Positions 51,090 to 60,792 of a DNA stretch of 64,000 nucleotides are shown in pieces. The stretch covers positions 4,408,001 to 4,472,000 of the forward strand of contig NZ_CP019427.1 in the NCBI RefSeq assembly GCF_009834545.1, given 5' to 3'. This DNA is from Pseudomonas sp. S04 (GTDB lineage: Bacteria; Pseudomonadota; Gammaproteobacteria; Pseudomonadales; Pseudomonadaceae). Both the position numbers and the translations under genes were made by a program. Below the pieces are notes generated by a model. It made no database searches. It was not told where the DNA came from and saw nothing but the letters and a program-made list of their open reading frames with translations. Within the stretch, counting starts at the first letter, position 1. Each line of letters begins with the position of its first letter.

Positions 51090-53593
51090 TGGCACGTTTG
51101 CCGCTGTTGCGCCTGTTCAGCCTGGCCATTCGTCAATTGCTGCGCGATGCCCGCGCCGGCGAACTGCGGGTGCTGTTCTTCGCCTTGCTGGTGGCCGTGG
51201 CCGCCAGCACCGCCATCGGCTATTTCGGCGCGCGCCTGAATGGCGCAATGCTGTTGCGCGCCACCGAATTCCTCGGTGCCGACCTGCTGCTCGAAGGCAG
51301 CTCGCCCGCCCGTCCCGAGCAGATCCAGAGCGGCAAGGACCTGGGCCTGCAACACGCCCAGGTGGTGGAGTTTTCCAGTGTCATCGCCACCGACCAGGGC
51401 ATCCAGCTGTCGAGCATCAAGGCCGCCGACGGGGTCTACCCGCTGCGCGGCCAGCTGAAAAGCGCGCCCGCGCCGTTTGCCCCGGAAGAAGCCGGCGGCA
51501 GCCCGCAACCGGGTGAAGCCTGGGTCGAGGCACGGCTGCTGACCGCGCTGGACCTGAAGATCGGCGACAACATCGACGTCGGCATGAAGACCCTGCGCCT
51601 GAGCCGCGTCCTGACCTATGAGCCGGACCGCGCCGGCAACTTCTACAGCCTCACGCCGCGGGTGATGATCAACCTCGCCGACCTGACGGCCACCGGCGTG
51701 GTGCAGCCCGGCAGCCGGGTCAGCTACCGCGAGCTCTGGCGCGGCGACGCCACCGCCCTGGCCACCTACCGCGAGCAACTCCAGCCCGGCCTGGCGGCGA
51801 ACCAGCGCCTGCAGGATGCCCGCGACGGCAATCGACAGATCGGTGGCGCGCTGGGCAAGGCGGAACGCTACCTGAACATGGCGAGCCTGGTGGCGGTGCT
51901 GCTGTCCGGGGTCGCGGTGGCGCTGTCGGCAACCCGCTTTGCCACCCGCCGTTTCGACGCCAGTGCCTTGTTGCGCTGCCTGGGGTTGTCCCGTCGGGAA
52001 ACCCTGGTGCTGTTCAGCCTGCAACTGACGGTGCTGGGGTTGCTCGCCAGTATCAGCGGCGCCCTCATCGGCTGGTTCGCCCAACTGGGGTTGTTCGCCC
52101 TGCTCGGCGACTTGCTGCCCACCGACGTACCACCCGGCGGCCTGCTACCGGCCATTGCCGGGATCGGCACCGGGCTGGTAGCGCTGGCCGGCTTTGCCCT
52201 GCCACCGCTCGCCGCCCTCGGCCGAGTGCCCCCCCTGCGGGTGTTGCGACGCGACATGCTGCCCATCCCGTCAAGCACCTGGATGGTCTATGGCGCCGCC
52301 CTGGGCGCGCTTGGCCTGATCATGTGGCGCCTGAGCCTGGACCTGGTGCTGACCTTCGCCCTGCTCGGTGGTGGCGTACTGGCCGCGCTGGTGCTCGGCG
52401 GCTTGTTGCTGCTGGTGCTCAAGAGCCTGCGCCGCCTGCTGGCCCGGGCATCCCTGCCCTGGCGCCTGGGCCTGGGGCAATTGCTGCGTCATCCGCTGGC
52501 GGCAGCCGGGCAGTCCCTGGCTTTTGGCCTGATCCTGTTGTCGATGGCGTTGATCGCCCTGCTGCGTGGCGAGTTGCTCGACACCTGGCAGAACCAGCTA
52601 CCCAAAAATGCGCCAAACTATTTCGCCCTGAACATCCTGCCGGCCGACAAACAGGCATTTACCGATCGCCTGATCGAACTCTCCGCCCAATCCGCGCCGC
52701 TGTACCCGGTGGTGCCAGGACGCCTGATAAGCATCAATGGTGAGCCGGTGCAGGCGATTGTCAGCAAGGACTCCCAGGGTGATCGGGCGATCCAGCGCGA
52801 CCTCAGCCTGACCTGGGCGGCGCAACTACCGCCGGGCAACAGCATTACCGCCGGCAATTGGTGGTCAGCCCAGCCGTCCGACGACATCCCCGGGGTCTCG
52901 GTCGAGGGCAAGGTTGCCGAGAGCCTGAAGCTCAAGCTCGGTGACCACATGGTGTTCACCGTTGGCGGGGTCAACCGCGAAGCCCGGGTCACCAGCCTGC
53001 GCGACATCAACTGGGACAACTTCCAGCCAAACTTCTTCATGATCTTCCAGCCCGGCACCCTGCAGGACCTGCCCGCGACCTACCTGACCAGTTTCTACCT
53101 GGCCGCCGGTCACGACCAACAGATCATCGACCTGTCGCGCGCCTTTCCGGCGGTGACCATCTTGCAAGTCGAGGCCCTGTTGGCACAGCTACGCAGCATC
53201 CTGGGCCAGGTCACCCTGGCGGTCGAGTACGTGCTGTTGTTCGTCCTGGCGGCGGGTATGGCCGTGCTGTTTTCCGGATTGCAGGCGACCCTCGATGAAC
53301 GCATTCGTCAAGGCGCCTTGCTGCGTGCGCTGGGGGCCGAACGGCAACTGCTGGTCAAGGCCCGGCGGATCGAGTTCGGCTTGCTGGGTGCGGTCAGCGG
53401 CCTGCTGGCGGCCATTGGTTGCGAACTGGTGAGCTTGGTGTTGTACCGCTACGCCTTCGACCTGGCCTGGCATCCCCACCCGTGGCTGCTGTTGCTGCCG
53501 GTGATCGGTGCATTGCTGGTCGGCGGTGCCGGGGTCTTTGGTACGCGCCGGGCATTGAACGCCAGCCCACTGACAGTCCTGCGCGAGGGTTGA
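51089..53593 (+). CDS. ybbP: ABC transporter permease YbbP (FtsX-like)
   Basis: The 834-aa membrane protein has the MacB-type topology. An N-terminal helix and a large periplasmic part precede two sets of FtsX-like helices (about 265-345 and 390-500), then a second periplasmic domain and a last helix group near 700-830. Motifs such as ATRFATRRFDASALLRCLGLSRRE and DERIRQGALLRALGAERQLL are the two FtsX repeat junctions. The substrate is not known. It starts inside the ybbA stop (TGATG). Confidence 0.93.
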   Translation: MARLPLLRLFSLAIRQLLRDARAGELRVLFFALLVAVAASTAIGYFGARLNGAMLLRATEFLGADLLLEGSSPARPEQIQSGKDLGLQHAQVVEFSSVIATDQGIQLSSIKAADGVYPLRGQLKSAPAPFAPEEAGGSPQPGEAWVEARLLTALDLKIGDNIDVGMKTLRLSRVLTYEPDRAGNFYSLTPRVMINLADLTATGVVQPGSRVSYRELWRGDATALATYREQLQPGLAANQRLQDARDGNRQIGGALGKAERYLNMASLVAVLLSGVAVALSATRFATRRFDASALLRCLGLSRRETLVLFSLQLTVLGLLASISGALIGWFAQLGLFALLGDLLPTDVPPGGLLPAIAGIGTGLVALAGFALPPLAALGRVPPLRVLRRDMLPIPSSTWMVYGAALGALGLIMWRLSLDLVLTFALLGGGVLAALVLGGLLLLVLKSLRRLLARASLPWRLGLGQLLRHPLAAAGQSLAFGLILLSMALIALLRGELLDTWQNQLPKNAPNYFALNILPADKQAFTDRLIELSAQSAPLYPVVPGRLISINGEPVQAIVSKDSQGDRAIQRDLSLTWAAQLPPGNSITAGNWWSAQPSDDIPGVSVEGKVAESLKLKLGDHMVFTVGGVNREARVTSLRDINWDNFQPNFFMIFQPGTLQDLPATYLTSFYLAAGHDQQIIDLSRAFPAVTILQVEALLAQLRSILGQVTLAVEYVLLFVLAAGMAVLFSGLQATLDERIRQGALLRALGAERQLLVKARRIEFGLLGAVSGLLAAIGCELVSLVLYRYAFDLAWHPHPWLLLLPVIGALLVGGAGVFGTRRALNASPLTVLREG

Positions 53594-53627
53594 TAGACTC
53601 GATGCTTTCCCAGCACAAGACATTGTC

Positions 53628-54125
53628 ATGAGCCGCTATCGCCCTCCCCGTCCTGCCGGCACCGCCCTCATCACTCCCGAGGGCGAGGCGCGGATGCGTG
53701 CCGAGTTCCACGAACTCTGGCACGTGCGCCGCCCCCAGGTGACCCAGTCCGTCAGCGAAGCCGCCGCCCAGGGCGACCGCTCGGAAAACGCCGAGTACAC
53801 CTATGGCAAAAAAATGCTGCGCGAGATCGACAGCCGGGTAAGGTTTCTCACCAAGCGCCTGGAAGCGCTCAAGGTGGTCAGCGAAAAACCCAGCGACCCG
53901 AACAAGGTCTACTTCGGCGCCTGGGTGACCATCGAGGATGAACAGGGCAAAACGTCGCGCTACCGCATCGTCGGCCCGGATGAACTGGACCTCAAGCAAG
54001 GCCTGATCAGCATCGACTCACCGCTGGCGCGGGCCTTGATCGGTAAAGCGCTGGATGCCGAGGTACGGGTACAAACCCCGGACGGCGAGCAGTTCGTGTA
54101 CATCACGGCCATTGACTACCCCTGA
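53628..54125 (+). CDS. greB: Transcription elongation factor GreB
   Basis: The 165-aa factor stimulates RNA cleavage by stalled RNA polymerase. The N-terminal coiled coil carries the acidic tip EAAAQGDRSENAEYTYGKKM near residue 44. The C-terminal FKBP-like domain includes GAWVTIEDEQGK and DSPLARALIGKALDAEV. Its extra N-terminal RPPRPAG and length separate it from GreA. It follows ybbP after 34 bases. Confidence 0.95.
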   Translation: MSRYRPPRPAGTALITPEGEARMRAEFHELWHVRRPQVTQSVSEAAAQGDRSENAEYTYGKKMLREIDSRVRFLTKRLEALKVVSEKPSDPNKVYFGAWVTIEDEQGKTSRYRIVGPDELDLKQGLISIDSPLARALIGKALDAEVRVQTPDGEQFVYITAIDYP

Positions 54126-54128
54126 AGG

Positions 54129-54437
54129 CTAGCGTCGGGCGATCAGCCCCTGGCGGGCGACACGGGTCAGTTGCCTGATCATTTCACCCGCTTCTTCGGC
54201 GCTGGGGGACTGGATAACGGCCAGATCAAAGCTGTCACTGGCAAAACGCGCCAACGACTCGCCGTCTTCGACAAACTGGATCAGGAACGCTGCCGGGCCA
54301 CCGTTGCGACGCGGCCAGCCATCCAGATAACGCAGCAGCGTCGGCTGGTGATTACCGCCCAGGAGGATTTTCGGGTTGCGTTGGGTCAGGTGAGCCGTGA
54401 TCGGCGCGGGGCGTACAGAGGGGTGCAGTGCATTCAT
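54129..54437 (-). CDS. Small conserved protein, unknown
   Basis: The 102-aa product is soluble and has a Pro/His-rich start (MNALHPSVRPAPITAHLTQ) and a compact middle (LRYLDGWPRRNGGPAAF, then IQFVEDGESLARFA). ATG 54437 was chosen because the longer frame adds only seven residues without a better Shine-Dalgarno. It converges on greB with three bases between stops. I do not recognise the family. Confidence 0.65.
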   Translation of the reverse strand: MNALHPSVRPAPITAHLTQRNPKILLGGNHQPTLLRYLDGWPRRNGGPAAFLIQFVEDGESLARFASDSFDLAVIQSPSAEEAGEMIRQLTRVARQGLIARR

Positions 54438-54499
54438 CTTGTCGTGTCTCAGCCTCAAAAATCTGCATGGCAGGTGAGAGGCAACACCGAACCAGCGCT

Positions 54500-54589
54500 T
54501 TAGCGGTACTTCAAAGCCTGGTCCAGGCTTCTATCGGCAACTGAATGAGTCACCTGGCGCCCCGCAAGTAGCTGTTTAAATCGGCGCAT
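54500..54589 (-). CDS. Possible 29-aa peptide
   Basis: An ATG at 54589 with AGGA seven bases upstream opens a 29-codon frame reading MRRFKQLLAGRQVTHSV and ending KYR. It is basic and ends 62 bases before the next minus-strand start, so it could be a leader peptide. There is no homology evidence, so this stays tentative. Confidence 0.25.
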   Translation of the reverse strand: MRRFKQLLAGRQVTHSVADRSLDQALKYR

Positions 54590-54642
54590 GGCAGCATCCT
54601 AGAGAAGCTGACGGGACAGTGTCAAGAATCCGCAGCAACAAA

Positions 54643-54664
54643 AAGGCCCGCGTATGCGGGCCTT
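54643..54664 (-). terminator. Terminator of the DoxX gene
   Basis: AAGGCCCGC and GCGGGCCTT pair around GTAT; on the minus strand the stem is followed by TTTTTG. It lies 19 bases past the doxX stop. Confidence 0.85.
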
Positions 54665-54682
54665 AGTCGTGAGCCAGAGCAC

Positions 54683-55117
54683 TCAACCGGCGATGGCGCG
54701 ATCCACCGACAGCTTGCCGGCACCTTCGAACAAGACTGCGATGCTACCGCCGAGCAATGCCAGGGCAAATTCGTAGCCGTTGTTGGCCATGAACAGGCCG
54801 TTGCTGATGTGCACCGAAAAAATCGCTACCAGCGAGAGGAAGGTCAGGCCCAGGGCGGCCGGACGCACCAGCAAGCCAATGATCAGCGCCAGACCGCCGA
54901 AGAACTCGGTACCGCCAGCCAGGATCGCCATCAACTGCCCCGGTGCCAGGCCCAGGCTTTCCATGTACTGCGCGGTCCCCGCAAGGCCATAGCCGCCAAA
55001 CATGCCGAACAGTTTCTGCGCACCGTGGGCGGCGAAGATCACGCCGACGCAGATCCGCAAGACCGTCAGGCCGTAGCCGGCGCGGGTGAAAAGTACCTTG
55101 TTGATCAGTGTGCTCAT
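54683..55117 (-). CDS. DoxX-family membrane protein
   Basis: The 144-aa product has four membrane helices with the DoxX motif GAQKLFGMFGGYGLAGTAQYMESLG near residue 33 and GGTEFFGGLALIIGLLVRPAALGL in helix 3. DoxX proteins act in quinone or thiosulfate redox systems in a few cases. The specific role here is unknown. ATG 55117 is clear. Confidence 0.9.
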   Translation of the reverse strand: MSTLINKVLFTRAGYGLTVLRICVGVIFAAHGAQKLFGMFGGYGLAGTAQYMESLGLAPGQLMAILAGGTEFFGGLALIIGLLVRPAALGLTFLSLVAIFSVHISNGLFMANNGYEFALALLGGSIAVLFEGAGKLSVDRAIAG

Positions 55118-55220
55118 GCTCTGTCATCCATAGTGAGTGTGTGTTGGTTGGCCGCTATATTAATCGGTAAACCTCATGTTAAAAGCGCAAAAAACCCAGA
55201 TTAACAATCAGTTTAGTCGA

Positions 55221-56642
55221 TCATTTTCGACCGACAACTTTTTGCCCCGGGGCCTCCAGCGCCTCCCGCTCCCGGTCATAGGCCAAGTAGTACTTGTTCA
55301 CACTGTTAACATAGCTGACAGGACCCATCCCTACCTGCTCCATGGCAATGCGCTCGACCTGGAAGAACCACTGGTTAGGGTTCAGCCCACGGCGCCGCGC
55401 CTCGGCACGCATGCCCTGGACCCGCTCCGGGCCGATGTTGTAGGCGGCGAGAATGAACGCCATGCGCTCGCGCTCATTGAGCTTGGGGCTGGCGAAAAAC
55501 TTGCGCCGGATCAGCGCCAGGTATCGCGCACCGGCCTGCACATTGCTGTCCAGGGACTGAATGTTATTGACCCCGACCCGCTGCGCCGCCGAGGGCGTGA
55601 TCTGCATCAATCCGGTCGGCCCGCTGCCGCTTCGAGCGCTAGGCTCCAGCGACGATTCCTTGAACGCCAGGGCCGCCAGGTTCAGCCAGTCCAGGCCTTG
55701 TTCGCTGGCATGTTTCTGCAGCACGGTGCGCACTTTCTCAAGGCGTTGCCGGTCGTTGCGGGCCAGCGGGTTGCGTACCTGGTACAGGCGCCGATAAATC
55801 CGCAGGAACGCCACATCCTGGTCGGAGGGGGCTTTGTAGGTGGTGAGAAAACGGTCAATGCTGGCCCGCAGCATCGAGGCATCACGATGCACGAACCAGA
55901 ACTCTTCCCCCGGCTCGCTGATCAGCACCTGCCGGTCGAAACGCAATTTGGGCAGGATCTTGCCCCAGCGCTCGGCAATGGGTTGCTCGACAATGGTCAG
56001 GTGAAAAATCCCGCCCTGGACCATTTCCAGCACATCCTCCACGGCGAGGCTGGGGTCTACCCATTCGATCTTCACCGGCGGCAACTTGTGCAGCGCGAGT
56101 TTCTGGTTGATCTGGTTGATCGCCTCCCCGGCGGCACTGCCGGTGGGCAGCGCCAGGGTTTTGCCCGACAGCTGTTCAAGCCGGGTGTAGCGCCGCTCAC
56201 CCTTGATCCCTACCAGCAATAACGGCACGTTGCTGACAATCGGCTCGCTGGCGCTGACCGCCCGCACTGCCTGGGCGTCAAGCAGCTCGCCTGGGGCCAC
56301 CAGGTCGCCTTCGCCGCGTTGCAGCGCACCGAGCAATTGGTCCTTGGCCTTGGGAATGATCTTCAGGGAAATTTCCTGGCCATCGCGGGCATGGCCATTG
56401 AGGTATTGCTCGAAAGCGCGCAGGCGATGGTATTCCATGCCGATGTTCTGGCCCTGGACTTGCGCGGAGCTGTTGCGGCTCTGATTGACCAGGACCCGCA
56501 GCACCCGACTGCTGCGGATTTGCGCCAGGTCGCGGACCTTGCCCGTCTGCACGGCCTCCACGGGCCCGGCCAAGCGCGCCAGTGCCGGCAAAGGCACGAG
56601 CAACGACAGGCACAGCAGGAATAAAACCGGGAGTCGCGTCAT
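55221..56642 (-). CDS. mltF: Membrane-bound lytic transglycosylase F
   Basis: The 473-aa product has an N-terminal signal peptide, a solute-binding-like domain (about 35-270) and a C-terminal SLT lysozyme domain. The catalytic Glu is in LAFKESSLEPSARS near residue 312; GPTGLMQITPSAAQRVG and AAYNIGPERV follow. MltF cleaves peptidoglycan strands in the periplasm. ATG 56642 follows GGAG. It is divergent from tatD across 233 bases. Confidence 0.94.
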   Translation of the reverse strand: MTRLPVLFLLCLSLLVPLPALARLAGPVEAVQTGKVRDLAQIRSSRVLRVLVNQSRNSSAQVQGQNIGMEYHRLRAFEQYLNGHARDGQEISLKIIPKAKDQLLGALQRGEGDLVAPGELLDAQAVRAVSASEPIVSNVPLLLVGIKGERRYTRLEQLSGKTLALPTGSAAGEAINQINQKLALHKLPPVKIEWVDPSLAVEDVLEMVQGGIFHLTIVEQPIAERWGKILPKLRFDRQVLISEPGEEFWFVHRDASMLRASIDRFLTTYKAPSDQDVAFLRIYRRLYQVRNPLARNDRQRLEKVRTVLQKHASEQGLDWLNLAALAFKESSLEPSARSGSGPTGLMQITPSAAQRVGVNNIQSLDSNVQAGARYLALIRRKFFASPKLNERERMAFILAAYNIGPERVQGMRAEARRRGLNPNQWFFQVERIAMEQVGMGPVSYVNSVNKYYLAYDREREALEAPGQKVVGRK

Positions 56643-56842
56643 CCGTTCTCCGGAAAGAATACTGTCCCGCCGCACAACAAGAGGCGCAGCAGGTCGACAG
56701 AAACAGAGCGCCTGAAGCGCTGGCAACGAGCGAAAGAGCGGGCTGCGAGCCTGATAAAATCAGTCGAAGTGCTCCTTCGGCATCAAAAGACAGCGTTAAC
56801 TCATTGTAGTTCTTGGCTTTTCTTATAAATCTTGAGCTCTGG

Positions 56843-56848
56843 TATGCT
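56843..56848 (+). promoter_or_regulatory. tatD extended -10 element
   Basis: TGGTATGCT has the extended TG motif and the TATGCT -10, 27 bases before the tatD start. The -35 (TTCTTA, 17 bases upstream) is weak. Confidence 0.45.
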
Positions 56849-56875
56849 TTCCGGCCGCATCCCCAGGGTAGCACC

Positions 56876-57697
56876 ATGCAACTCATCGATATCGGCGTCA
56901 ACCTGACCAACCCCAGTTTCGCCGACAAACACCAGGCGGTGCTGGACCGCGCCTATGCCGCAGGAGTCTGCCAACTGGTGCTGACCGGCACTAGCGTGGA
57001 GGGCAGCGAACAGGCCCTGGAACTGTGCCAACAACTGGATGAAAGCGGCGAGCGCCTGTTCTGTACCGCCGGTATTCACCCACACTCGGCCAGCGACTGG
57101 AATGCCGACAGCGCGCGGCGCCTGCACAGTTTGCTGAAAGAGCCGAACGTGCGGGCTGTCGGCGAATGCGGGCTGGATTTCAATCGCGACTTCTCACCGC
57201 GCCCACAGCAGGAAAAGGTCCTGGAAGAACACCTGGCCCTGGCGGTCGAGTTGCAATTGCCAGTGTTCCTCCATGAGCGAGACGCCAGCCAGCGCCTGCT
57301 GGAGATCCTGCGCGACTTCCGCGACCAGTTGCCGGCCGCCGTGGTGCACTGCTTCACCGGGGAAAAAAAGGCGCTGTTCAGTTACCTCGACCTGGACCTG
57401 CACATTGGCATTACCGGCTGGATCTGTGACGAGCGCCGTGGCACCCATCTGCACCCGCTGGTGCGCGAGATTGCCCGCGGCCGCCTGATGCTCGAGAGCG
57501 ATGCGCCCTATCTGCTGCCTCGCAGCCTGCGGCCAAAACCGAAAAACGGGCGCAACGAACCGGCCTACTTGCCCGAGGTACTACGCGAAGTGGCCCTGCA
57601 TCGGGGCGAGAGCCTGGAAGACCTGGCGGCCCACAGCACTGCCTGTGCCCGGGCGTTTTTCGGCTTGCCGAGCGTCGCGTTTTGCGCCAATCCGTAG
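56876..57697 (+). CDS. tatD: TatD family DNase
   Basis: The 273-aa metallo-dependent exonuclease is of the E. coli TatD type; the start [17 protein letters not shown] replaces the HxH motif of other family branches. [12 protein letters not shown] is near residue 64, [17 protein letters not shown] near 98, [14 protein letters not shown] near 133, and [13 protein letters not shown] with the last metal Asp near 205. It trims damaged 3' DNA ends. ATG 56876 follows GGGTAGCACC. A REP-like sequence begins at its stop. Confidence 0.92.
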   Translation: MQLIDIGVNLTNPSFADKHQAVLDRAYAAGVCQLVLTGTSVEGSEQALELCQQLDESGERLFCTAGIHPHSASDWNADSARRLHSLLKEPNVRAVGECGLDFNRDFSPRPQQEKVLEEHLALAVELQLPVFLHERDASQRLLEILRDFRDQLPAAVVHCFTGEKKALFSYLDLDLHIGITGWICDERRGTHLHPLVREIARGRLMLESDAPYLLPRSLRPKPKNGRNEPAYLPEVLREVALHRGESLEDLAAHSTACARAFFGLPSVAFCANP

Positions 57698-57720
57698 GAG
57701 CAAGGCTGGCCCGCGATAGC
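57694..57720 (+). repeat. REP-like element
   Basis: GTAGGAGCAAGGCTGGCCCG and following CGATAGC match the intergenic REP family of fluorescent pseudomonads (GTAGGAGC-palindrome-CGAT). It overlaps the tatD stop and is a single copy, not paired with an inverted partner. Confidence 0.65.
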
Positions 57721-57834
57721 ATCTGAAGAGCCCTGCCCCACTACGACTTGACCCACATCAACACCGGACCTCCTCGATAGCGGCACAATGATGGCACCTT
57801 GCCAATGCTGTTTCCGCTATCAGAGAAGACCTCC

Positions 57835-59316
57835 ATGGGTGCCTGGCTTAGCAATATCTCGCTGAAATACAAGTTCTGGGCGGTCAATGCCGTCGCCTTC
57901 GTGACCACCCTGCTGCTGGTGCTGTATGCCGTGCAACTGGAACAACAGGCGCGCAGCGAGGCTGCCCGGCAGGCGGCTGGCGCTCAAGCGCAATTGCTGC
58001 GTGCCTGGCCCGCTGCCCAGCCGTTGCCCGCCAACGACGCGCTGCTGAGCTTCAGGCCAGGGCAAACTCCCACGCTCGACGAGCGGCCGTTACCGCAATT
58101 GAACAACGCCAACGGCTGGGTCTCGATCAATGCCATGCCGTTGTTCGGCAACCACCTGCTGATCGGTGCCGAGGTCCTGTCCCGGGCCAATGGCGAACGC
58201 ACTGCCGTCCTGGCCTATGGCCCGAGCCTGACCCAGGTATTTGCCGAACGCTTCGTCAACTACGCGGCAGCGGTGTTGATCCTGATGCTGGCGATGCTTG
58301 GCGCCTCGCAATTGTTGATCCGCTTTCTGCTCAGCCAGCTCAACACCCTCAAGGATGTGATGCTGCATGTCGAGAAAACCGGTGACCTATCGGCCCGTGT
58401 GCCGCTGTCCTGCGCCGATGAAGTGGGCCAGATGGCCAGTGCGTTCAATGCCATGCAGGCCGGCTACCAACGCGTGGTCAATACCGTGGCCCAGACCGCG
58501 CAGCAACTGGATGTCGGGGCGGCGCGCCTGGCCAACAGCATGAGTGACGTGCGCCAGGGCATGCTCGGCCAGCAAAGTGAAACCGATCAGGCGGCCACCG
58601 CGATCAATCAGATGTCCGCCACGGTCTACCACATCGCCCAGCACGCCGGCGCAACGCGGGACCTGTCGCAAACCGCCGACGACCTGGCAGGCAGCGGCCA
58701 GGAGGTGGTCAGTCGCGTGCAACACTCCATCGCCGGGCTGTCCACCGGTGTGCAGCAGACCGCCGGGATGATCCAGCGCCTGGCCGAAGACAGCCAGAAG
58801 ATCAACGGCGTGGTCGGGGTGATCCACAGCATCGCCGAGCAAACCAACCTGCTCGCCCTCAATGCCGCCATCGAAGCAGCCCGCGCCGGTGAGATGGGCC
58901 GAGGGTTTGCCGTGGTCGCCGATGAAGTGCGCAACCTGGCCAAGCGGGTCCAGGCCTCGACCGATGAAATCACGCGCATGGTCTCGGCCCTGCAAGCGGG
59001 CACTCGCGATGCCGTGGACTTCATGCAGGAGAGCTCCTTCAAGGCCGACGACTGCGTGCAGCAGGCGCAGGAGGCGGGCAGTGCCCTGGCCAAAATCACC
59101 AGCGCCGTGGCGCAGATGCGTGAAAGCAACACGCAGATAGCCGTCGCCGCCCAGCAGCAAAGCCAGGTGGCAGAAGAGATGAATCGAGCGGTGGTGAGCA
59201 TCCGCGACGTCACCGAGAACACTGTGGCACAGACCCTGGACTCGGCCACCACCAGCGATGAGCTGGCAAAACTGGCCGGCGAACTGAACCAGGCCATCGG
59301 CCAACTCAAGCTTTAG
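57835..59316 (+). CDS. Methyl-accepting chemotaxis protein
   Basis: The 493-aa receptor has one helix near 12-30, a periplasmic domain of about 110 residues, a second helix near 142-165, HAMP ([19 protein letters not shown]) and a signalling domain. The highly conserved tip is [20 protein letters not shown] near residue 346, followed by [14 protein letters not shown]. It passes a signal to CheA. The small ligand domain is not assigned. ATG 57835 follows GAGAAG. Confidence 0.93.
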   Translation: MGAWLSNISLKYKFWAVNAVAFVTTLLLVLYAVQLEQQARSEAARQAAGAQAQLLRAWPAAQPLPANDALLSFRPGQTPTLDERPLPQLNNANGWVSINAMPLFGNHLLIGAEVLSRANGERTAVLAYGPSLTQVFAERFVNYAAAVLILMLAMLGASQLLIRFLLSQLNTLKDVMLHVEKTGDLSARVPLSCADEVGQMASAFNAMQAGYQRVVNTVAQTAQQLDVGAARLANSMSDVRQGMLGQQSETDQAATAINQMSATVYHIAQHAGATRDLSQTADDLAGSGQEVVSRVQHSIAGLSTGVQQTAGMIQRLAEDSQKINGVVGVIHSIAEQTNLLALNAAIEAARAGEMGRGFAVVADEVRNLAKRVQASTDEITRMVSALQAGTRDAVDFMQESSFKADDCVQQAQEAGSALAKITSAVAQMRESNTQIAVAAQQQSQVAEEMNRAVVSIRDVTENTVAQTLDSATTSDELAKLAGELNQAIGQLKL

Positions 59317-59425
59317 GCACTATCACGCAGCGGCTATCACCTCGATAGCCAACCTTGATTCGCCGCATGCCAGGACCCGACCTATTCTTCAATCATGTGT
59401 TGTACACGGATCGAGGAGTACCTTC

Positions 59426-59788
59426 ATGGGCAAACGTCACCCCAACCTTCCCGCCTGGCAATGGCGGGCGTACCCGAATAATCACCAGCACCCGACCAAC
59501 CTGGTGCTGCACCTGATTGCCGTGCCGCTGTTCATCCTGGGCTTTTTGCTGATTGTCTGCGGGGTGTTCAGCCTGAGCCTGGCCAATATCGCCATTGGCA
59601 TCATCGGCTTGCTGGCCGCGTTGGGCTTGCAGCGCCACGGTCACAGCCTGGAAGCCCAAGCGGCCGAACCCTTTACTGATCGCAAGGATGCCGTCTCGCG
59701 GCTGCTGGTCGAGCAGTTCCTGACCTTCCCGCGTTATGTCTTGAGCGGCGGCTGGTGGCGCGCCTGGCGCGAACGTCACCGCCGCTGA
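59426..59788 (+). CDS. Mpo1-like (DUF962) membrane protein
   Basis: The 120-aa product has two or three membrane segments between conserved His patches: NNHQHPTNLVLHLIAVPLF near residue 19 and LQRHGHSLEAQAAEP near 69. This resembles the Mpo1/DUF962 family, of which the yeast member is a 2-hydroxy fatty acid dioxygenase. Whether this one has that activity is not known. ATG 59426 is preceded by GAGGAG. Confidence 0.75.
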   Translation: MGKRHPNLPAWQWRAYPNNHQHPTNLVLHLIAVPLFILGFLLIVCGVFSLSLANIAIGIIGLLAALGLQRHGHSLEAQAAEPFTDRKDAVSRLLVEQFLTFPRYVLSGGWWRAWRERHRR

Positions 59789-59790
59789 AG

Positions 59791-60588
59791 TCAGGCGAAG
59801 ATCGTCACCGTCTGGCGGCTCAGGGCAATCAATTGGCCCTCGGGGCTCCACAAGGCGGCAGCGGCATGGCCGTAGCCGTCACGGGCGTGTTCAATCTGCA
59901 CATGGTACTTGCACCAGTCCAGGGTGCTCAGGGCCAGCAATGGTTGGACGAACTCGATGGTCCAGGTCAGGGTACTGCCGGCCGCTGGCTTGTTCAGGTG
60001 CGGCAGCAAGGCCGGGGGCCAGGCATCCACCAGCGCCAGGATGTGCGCTTCGCTCACCGCCTCGGCATTGGCTTCGTCGCGCAAACGCACCCAGCCGCCC
60101 ATGTCGCGCGACTTGTTACCGGTGAAGGGCAAGCCGCCGATGCTCCAGCGCATCGCCAGGTGACGCATGAACTCTGGCGTCACGCCCTTGATATAAGGCA
60201 GCTCCTGGCACTCGTCCCAATGCTTCATCGTTGGCGCTGGCGCGGCCAGCACCTCGACCTCGGAAGCCCGCGAGGCGCCGAAGCTGCCCTGGACCAGTGT
60301 CACCACCTGACCGTTCTGCACCGCTCGACCGAGTACCTGGCTGACCGCCTTGCCTTCGCGCAGCACCTCGACCTCGAAACGGATCGGCACACCGGGCTCG
60401 GCCGGGCCGACAAAGGTGATCGCCAGCGAGCGCACCGGGCGCTCTGCCGGGACCCTGGCGCGCATGGCTTCGTACTGCAAGGCGGCGACCAGCCCACCAA
60501 AACTGGCGCGACCCTGCGCCCATTGCGCCGGAATGACCAGCTCATCAGGGGAACGGCGCACGGCGTCGAGTAATTCGCTAAAGCGCAT
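59791..60588 (-). CDS. TesB-like acyl-CoA thioesterase
   Basis: The 265-aa product has a double hot-dog fold. QGRASFGGLVAALQYEAMRA lies near residue 25 and VRSLAITFVGPAEPG near 52. The second half carries SEAHILALVDAWPPALLP with the catalytic-type Asp, and LTWTIEFVQPL. It hydrolyses acyl-CoA esters. ATG 60588 was chosen because the longer frame adds 45 non-family residues. The gene converges on the Mpo1-like gene with two bases between stops. Confidence 0.88.
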   Translation of the reverse strand: MRFSELLDAVRRSPDELVIPAQWAQGRASFGGLVAALQYEAMRARVPAERPVRSLAITFVGPAEPGVPIRFEVEVLREGKAVSQVLGRAVQNGQVVTLVQGSFGASRASEVEVLAAPAPTMKHWDECQELPYIKGVTPEFMRHLAMRWSIGGLPFTGNKSRDMGGWVRLRDEANAEAVSEAHILALVDAWPPALLPHLNKPAAGSTLTWTIEFVQPLLALSTLDWCKYHVQIEHARDGYGHAAAALWSPEGQLIALSRQTVTIFA

Positions 60589-60792
60589 GGCAACCTCAAG
60601 ACAGGGAAAAGGACAGCAGGATCTTAACCAGCCCAAGCGCTCTATACAGCACCTATTCCGGCCAAAGTGCCGGACAGATAGGCCGCCCATCAACGGCCGC
60701 AGGACGTTCATTCGAGTTGACAATACCGCAGGGGGGCGCGGCGCAACCCAACGCAGCCTGCGCCAGCGGCTACAAAAACACCGGCGCTGGAT

